DNA of 64,000 bases, from positions 43,599,835 to 43,663,834 of the forward strand of contig CP136066.1 of NCBI GenBank assembly GCA_032622095.1. Direction: 5' to 3'. The position numbers and the translations under genes are program-made. The number at the start of each line of letters is the position of its first letter. The stretch's first letter is position 1. A model generated the notes under the pieces. It did no database searches and was not told the DNA's origin. It was given only the letters and a program-made list of their open reading frames with translations. Positions 59,820 to 64,000 of the stretch are shown here, piece after piece. This DNA comes from Siphonodentalium dalli. Lineage: Eukaryota > Mollusca > Scaphopoda > Gadilida > Siphonodentaliidae.

Positions 59820-60082
59820 GTATGTGCCGCATGTATTTAAAGTGCATCCTTATACCACTTGATAATGGTTCGAAGAAAGAATGCAAATCGCATAGGAATA
59901 CATAATAAACAACCGTGTGCACAAATAGAGAGGCACCCATATAGCTTTAGATGGCGATTCCACCAATATTTAGGATTTCAGGTGATCATCTATATATCTA
60001 TAGGTCTCCTGTTTGACACCATCTGGGCGGTGGCCATTTTGGATCTGTATGGAATGGGTATCCACCCTACAACACCCTTTAT

Positions 60083-60490
60083 TTGACCAAATGTATTAAA
60101 AATTCCAACTGATGACAATTCCAATGACAATGTTGGCCAAATGTAGGACAATATTGTTTTCTTAAATTAACTAGCAGTTTTTGACTGACCACGGGGAGGG
60201 ACCAGGACACAATCTTTCCAAATGTTGGAAATTTCCAACCTGACACCCACCCACATGATAAGGTTGGAAAACTTCCAGCTGATCGATGGCCATTCCAGCC
60301 CAAAATGTTGATAAAAAGTAGGATATTACGCAAATATTGGTCCGAAAACAATACCCCCCCCCCCCCAATAAAATGTTTGAAAATCAAACTAAAAGATAAT
60401 TTTCAACCTATTGTTGGTTTGGAAATTACAACTAATGTTGTGTTAGGTATGAAATTTCCAACTGTTGAAAACTTTGACCAAAGTTTCCAT
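60083..60490. repeat. Dispersed repeat, copy B (matches 15845-16215)
   Basis: Same order of blocks as copy A, about 85% alike by eye. The interior poly-C run (60354-60367) replaces the sequence 'aaattgcc' seen in copy A. Slightly longer, keeping more of the 'acctgacacc..ggttggaaaa' inverted core. Confidence 0.7.
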
Positions 60491-60689
60491 TCCATGTCCG
60501 TGTTCAATATTCGAAATACACGGGGTGAAATGACAACGAACACTAAAACACATTCGCCAAGCCCGAGTAACAATTAATAAAAACAGATTTGCCTGTCGCA
60601 ATGCTTCGGCGATGACCGTGACGTATATCGGACACGATTTTTGCTCACACGAACTAATACCGTTTTCTTTCTGTGTGCATTTCTATATA

Positions 60690-61199
60690 TTTACACACTA
60701 AGTGTTGTCATCACTAAATCCACCATTCTGATTGGTCGGCGCCCACGTGGCTAGTTGCAGTTATTTCTCGGTGAATGCGCAATGCCTCATAACACCAAGC
60801 TAATAACACAATCGATACGTCATTAGGTTTGGAAAGACGAACGCGTAATGTGTTGGGCGCATTTGGACTCGCGCGTGATTGACTTAATACATCATCCGGT
60901 TTCAATATGAAGAGAAATTGTTCCTATTAACTTTTGCCAAGGGTGCTATTGGGTATTTTGGGCTGATTTTGTCACGATACACTTTTCGATTTAAATATAT
61001 TTACAAAAGTAGCTTTTTCGCTAAATGTATATAAATATAAGGATTAACTATCATGTGGACTATTTTTATGGAGATGTAACGGTGAGGTAAGTGGTCATAA
61101 CTTGTATGTAAAACACTTCGGGTTTTACACAAGTTATGTCCACTTACCTCACCGTTACATCTCCATAAAAACAGTCCACATGACAGTTAATCCTTATAT
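60690..61199. repeat. Dispersed repeat copy 2 ending in a ~75-bp-arm hairpin
   Basis: 60690-61115 matches 41375-41790. It is followed at once by an inverted copy of its own last ~75 bases, so 61035-61199 is a hairpin (left atataaggattaactatcat, right complement; centre cttcgggtt). The arms differ by a few bases. Confidence 0.85.
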
Positions 61200-61689
61200 C
61201 AACCCGTTTACACTAGTCTGCGTGTAGATCTGTGTACAGTTCTATAGCAATGTAAATGCACCCTCTACCATTAAAGATGACATTCAGTCGATCGTCGATT
61301 TGCATTTTCATGATCGTGTCGTGACAGTTTGCCCTCTGTTGTCAGCATCAATGCTCTAATCAGAACACTTTGTATACGTTCAGATAGTGTGTTCTAATAT
61401 CTTCAAAATGACTCATAAATCATTAATATCCAATTTAAATAAGATAATATGTATGTCAATACCATTTCCACTACCCATAACGATCGGGCATTGAGCCAAA
61501 TATTATTCGATTTCGATTTTTCGCAGTCATTTGTCATTTTGTGTCATTGTGATTTTACTCAGAAACAAGTAAACTATCATGGTATTTAAGGAATTTTCAT
61601 ATGATTTATTTTTCTAAAACTAATATATTTGGTAAAATTTAAAGTGATTATTAAAACACTTGTATCTTGACAATGAAGACATGAATATG

Positions 61690-62515
61690 ACTATGAACAG
61701 TTTCTGTGGAATCTCGGAAATCACAAAATGTGACGTAACACGTTATTTCATTTCTTTGCAGTTTAACAATAAACATTTTGCTACGCTACGATGGGGTGAT
61801 GAAAATATTTCTTCTGTTTTCTCATGGGGACTTTGTAGAATTAGTATGGACCAATAATTTGAACATCCGTCTACGAGTGGTACATCGATCTGTGTAATCT
61901 CATAAATCACGTAAACCTTCGTAACACTTTTTAACATATTGCTAAACTTAGACGAGTTGAGTAGGGACGTTATATCATTTGTAACACCCATCAACGAGCG
62001 GTCTCTGTGGATCTCGGAAATCACATAACGTAATGCTTTGTAACACTTTGTAACATAATTTATCGCTACACTGAGACGAGTTGAAAAGATATACTGCAGT
62101 TCTCTCACAGGGACTTTATATCATTTGTAACACCTGTCTACGAGTGGTATCTGTGGATCTCTGAAATCACATAACGCTTCGTAACACTTTGTAACATATC
62201 GCTGCATTGAGATTAGTTTTTAAAATATGCTGCGGCTTTCTTTGGGGACTTAATATCATTTGTAACATGTACCGGTAACGCTTCGTAACACTTTGCAACA
62301 TATCGCTACAATGAAAGGAGGAGAAGAAACATTGAATGCTGCATTTTTTTACGGGGACTTTGTAAGTTTCAGTTTGTTGGGCGGGTCTCTGTGGAATCTC
62401 AGAAATCACGTAACGCTTTGTTACATCGTTGCACTGAGACGAAGGGAAAAATTATGTTGCGGGTTTCTCACGGGGACTGGTACAATGTTTGGGGACGTTT
62501 GTAAACAGTAATTAA
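61690..62515 (+). repeat. Degenerate ~150-180-bp tandem repeat, about five units
   Basis: Recurring order: tctgtggaatctcggaaatc, acataacgcttcgtaacact, ttgtaacatatcgctac, ctgagacgagttgaaaa, tttctcacggggacttt, atatcatttgtaacacc, gtctacgagtggta. Units vary by deletions. The short ORFs within it change frame between units and are not genes. Confidence 0.75.
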
Positions 62516-62600
62516 AAATTTCATCCTATAATATAAATTGTAGTGCCCAGAAATGGCAGAATATATAATGCATATACGGTACCACTAAGTGATGGTCTTA

Positions 62601-62683
62601 CCACAGGAGCTTGGGACTTGATCAATAACTGCCTTAATTAGGCTAATTAAGGCAATTATTGATCACGTTCCAAGCTCCTGTGG
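62601..62683. repeat. 83-bp hairpin, 40-bp arms
   Basis: Arms 62601-62640 (ccacaggagcttgggacttg...) and 62644-62683 pair with few mismatches and a 3 base turn. Weaker pairing (accact / agtggt) extends it to about 62581-62703. Confidence 0.9.
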
Positions 62684-62703
62684 TCTTACAAAATGCCAAG
62701 TGG

Positions 62704-63119
62704 TGCCTGGTGGGAAAATGTAAATAAATGAAACGAAAACTAAAAAGTTGTGTATGTTTAGTCATGCATTTCGTTATAAATACGACATCATTTATTCTTT
62801 TTAAACAGCTTGGAAATGTTTAATTCATTGGGACATTGTATTTAATTGGATATTGATTTACTATTCTTTTGTCGGCTTTCATGCCGTTCGTGAAAAAAAA
62901 ATGTGCACTGCGAAGCGAGTGCGAAGAAAGTAGCGTCGCGGTTACTATGCGACGGATTACAAATATCATTTGGCGCTAATACGTTTGGGTCGTTTTCGCT
63001 GCATTGATAATATCTCGACCTAATGTAATTATGCGATATAATTACATTATCTTTGATAAATTCAACGGGAATTTACTATAGAGAATGAAGTGGGTGTAAT
63101 TATATATACATAAACACCA
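62704..63119. other. No recognised gene; small palindrome
   Basis: taatgtaattatgcgat / ataattacatta near 63020-63050 is a short palindrome. Nothing else seen. Confidence 0.4.
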
Positions 63120-64000
63120 CACAAATGACATTGTAGCCACTCGCTTTATGCACATATACCTCACCATGACCGTACAGCCATACTTGGGTATAGCCGTACA
63201 CCCCATACATGACTATACAGCCATGAGTCTCCATGCAGAGGCACTAAATGATAATACTCCTACACCTTATGCATGACATTACAGTCACTATCTGGATACC
63301 TATTCACCACATGCATGATCATTGATCATGACAATTGGCCATAATGACTCCCTGTATATATATTTGCCACACCAATACCATATAGCCACTCAAGACATAC
63401 ATATACACCCAGCCATGCCTATAGTCACTCCATGTACAGTATGTATACATATTCACATCACCAATGGCGATACAGCCCTTCTAGATATACCAATACTCCG
63501 CACACCACCTCACCATGGGCTATATGGTCACTCCCTGTATACATATTGGCCACACCCATGACCATATAGCCACTCAAGATATACATATGCAACAACTCTT
63601 GACCAAAATTCACTCCAGGTATACATATACACCTCAACAACGGGCATGCAACCCTTCAAGGTACCCGTACTCCAGGTACACATATATACCTAACGATTGA
63701 ATGGATATATCAGAGACACAAAGACGCAGCGACGCAGAAACGGCCATTCGTTCGCTCCAGACTTGCATATACACCTCACCCATCACAATTGAGCCACTAG
63801 CTGTATACGCACACACCCATCCATGATCAGACAGCTACTCGCTGTATCCCTATACACCCACCACTGACAATACAACCACAACAGATATGCATATACATCC
63901 AGTATACACCCATGACCATGAGGGCACTTCATATGTACACAAGCGCCCGCCAATGGTCATCCAGATATACATGTATGCATATACACTTCAACAATAATAA
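63120..64000 (+). repeat. Degenerate ~45-bp tandem array running off the window
   Basis: About 18 poorly conserved units built from 'catatacacccacc', 'atgaccatatagccactc' and 'ctgtatacatat'. The array continues past the window end. Short ORFs are artefacts of the array. Confidence 0.75.

Overview
This window is eukaryotic, gene-poor and very rich in repeats. It is AT-rich and has intron-bearing gene pieces, decayed LTR and LINE retrotransposons, tRNA-derived SINE sequence, many non-autonomous inverted-repeat transposons and long minisatellite arrays. Several dispersed repeats look like families common in bivalve and other mollusc genomes: the 'taggccacatc...catcaaacttcatatg...gatgggagc' repeat, the GGAC-rich repeat with TGTCCCCCGAAAA ends, and a SINE tail ending in 'cgcgctatataa'. 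An expanded NHL-propeller/TRIM-like gene family and HNK-1/chondroitin-type sulfotransferases would also fit. A mollusc, probably a bivalve, is the best guess; this rests on pattern recognition, not a search.

Layout. 0-5.4 kb: a Gypsy-like LTR retroelement cut by the window start. It has a Gag tail with a CCHC knuckle, a canonical -1 slippery heptamer, and protease-RT broken by a one-base shift and ending at the first RNase H aspartate. A long intact ORF follows at once, carrying a C2H2-like finger, a proline-rich repeat and a complete TatD-type metal-dependent nuclease domain; a possible 3' LTR lies beyond it. 5.4-16.5 kb: dispersed repeats, foldback elements, a SINE and a pair of inverted ~270 bp repeats. 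16.5-18.3 kb: the terminal exon of an NHL/TRIM-like gene followed by a MITE. 19-25.3 kb: a cluster of decayed C2H2 zinc-finger copies interrupted by a LINE remnant and by 64 bp and ~300 bp tandem repeats. 26-31 kb: mollusc-type repeats and hairpin-bearing MITEs. 31.4-39.55 kb: four unrelated satellite arrays (22, 14, 35 and 55 bp units). The last array runs directly into the 3' end of a carbohydrate sulfotransferase exon on the minus strand (39.5-40.55 kb). 40.6-45 kb: a long foldback element in the sulfotransferase intron, two MITEs, a GGAC repeat and another LINE remnant. 45-64 kb: mostly without recognisable genes. It holds a 2.65 kb inverted-repeat transposon with a mariner-like MITE nested in it, several palindromes and degenerate tandem arrays up to the window end.

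The credible cellular genes are the NHL-repeat gene and the sulfotransferase, both seen only as terminal exons with clear splice acceptors. They have no evident functional relation. The most interesting points are the association of a TatD-nuclease ORF with Gypsy-type gag-pol, the recurring two-hairpin module inside different TTAA-flanked MITEs, and the satellite array that supplies the last codons and stop of the sulfotransferase.
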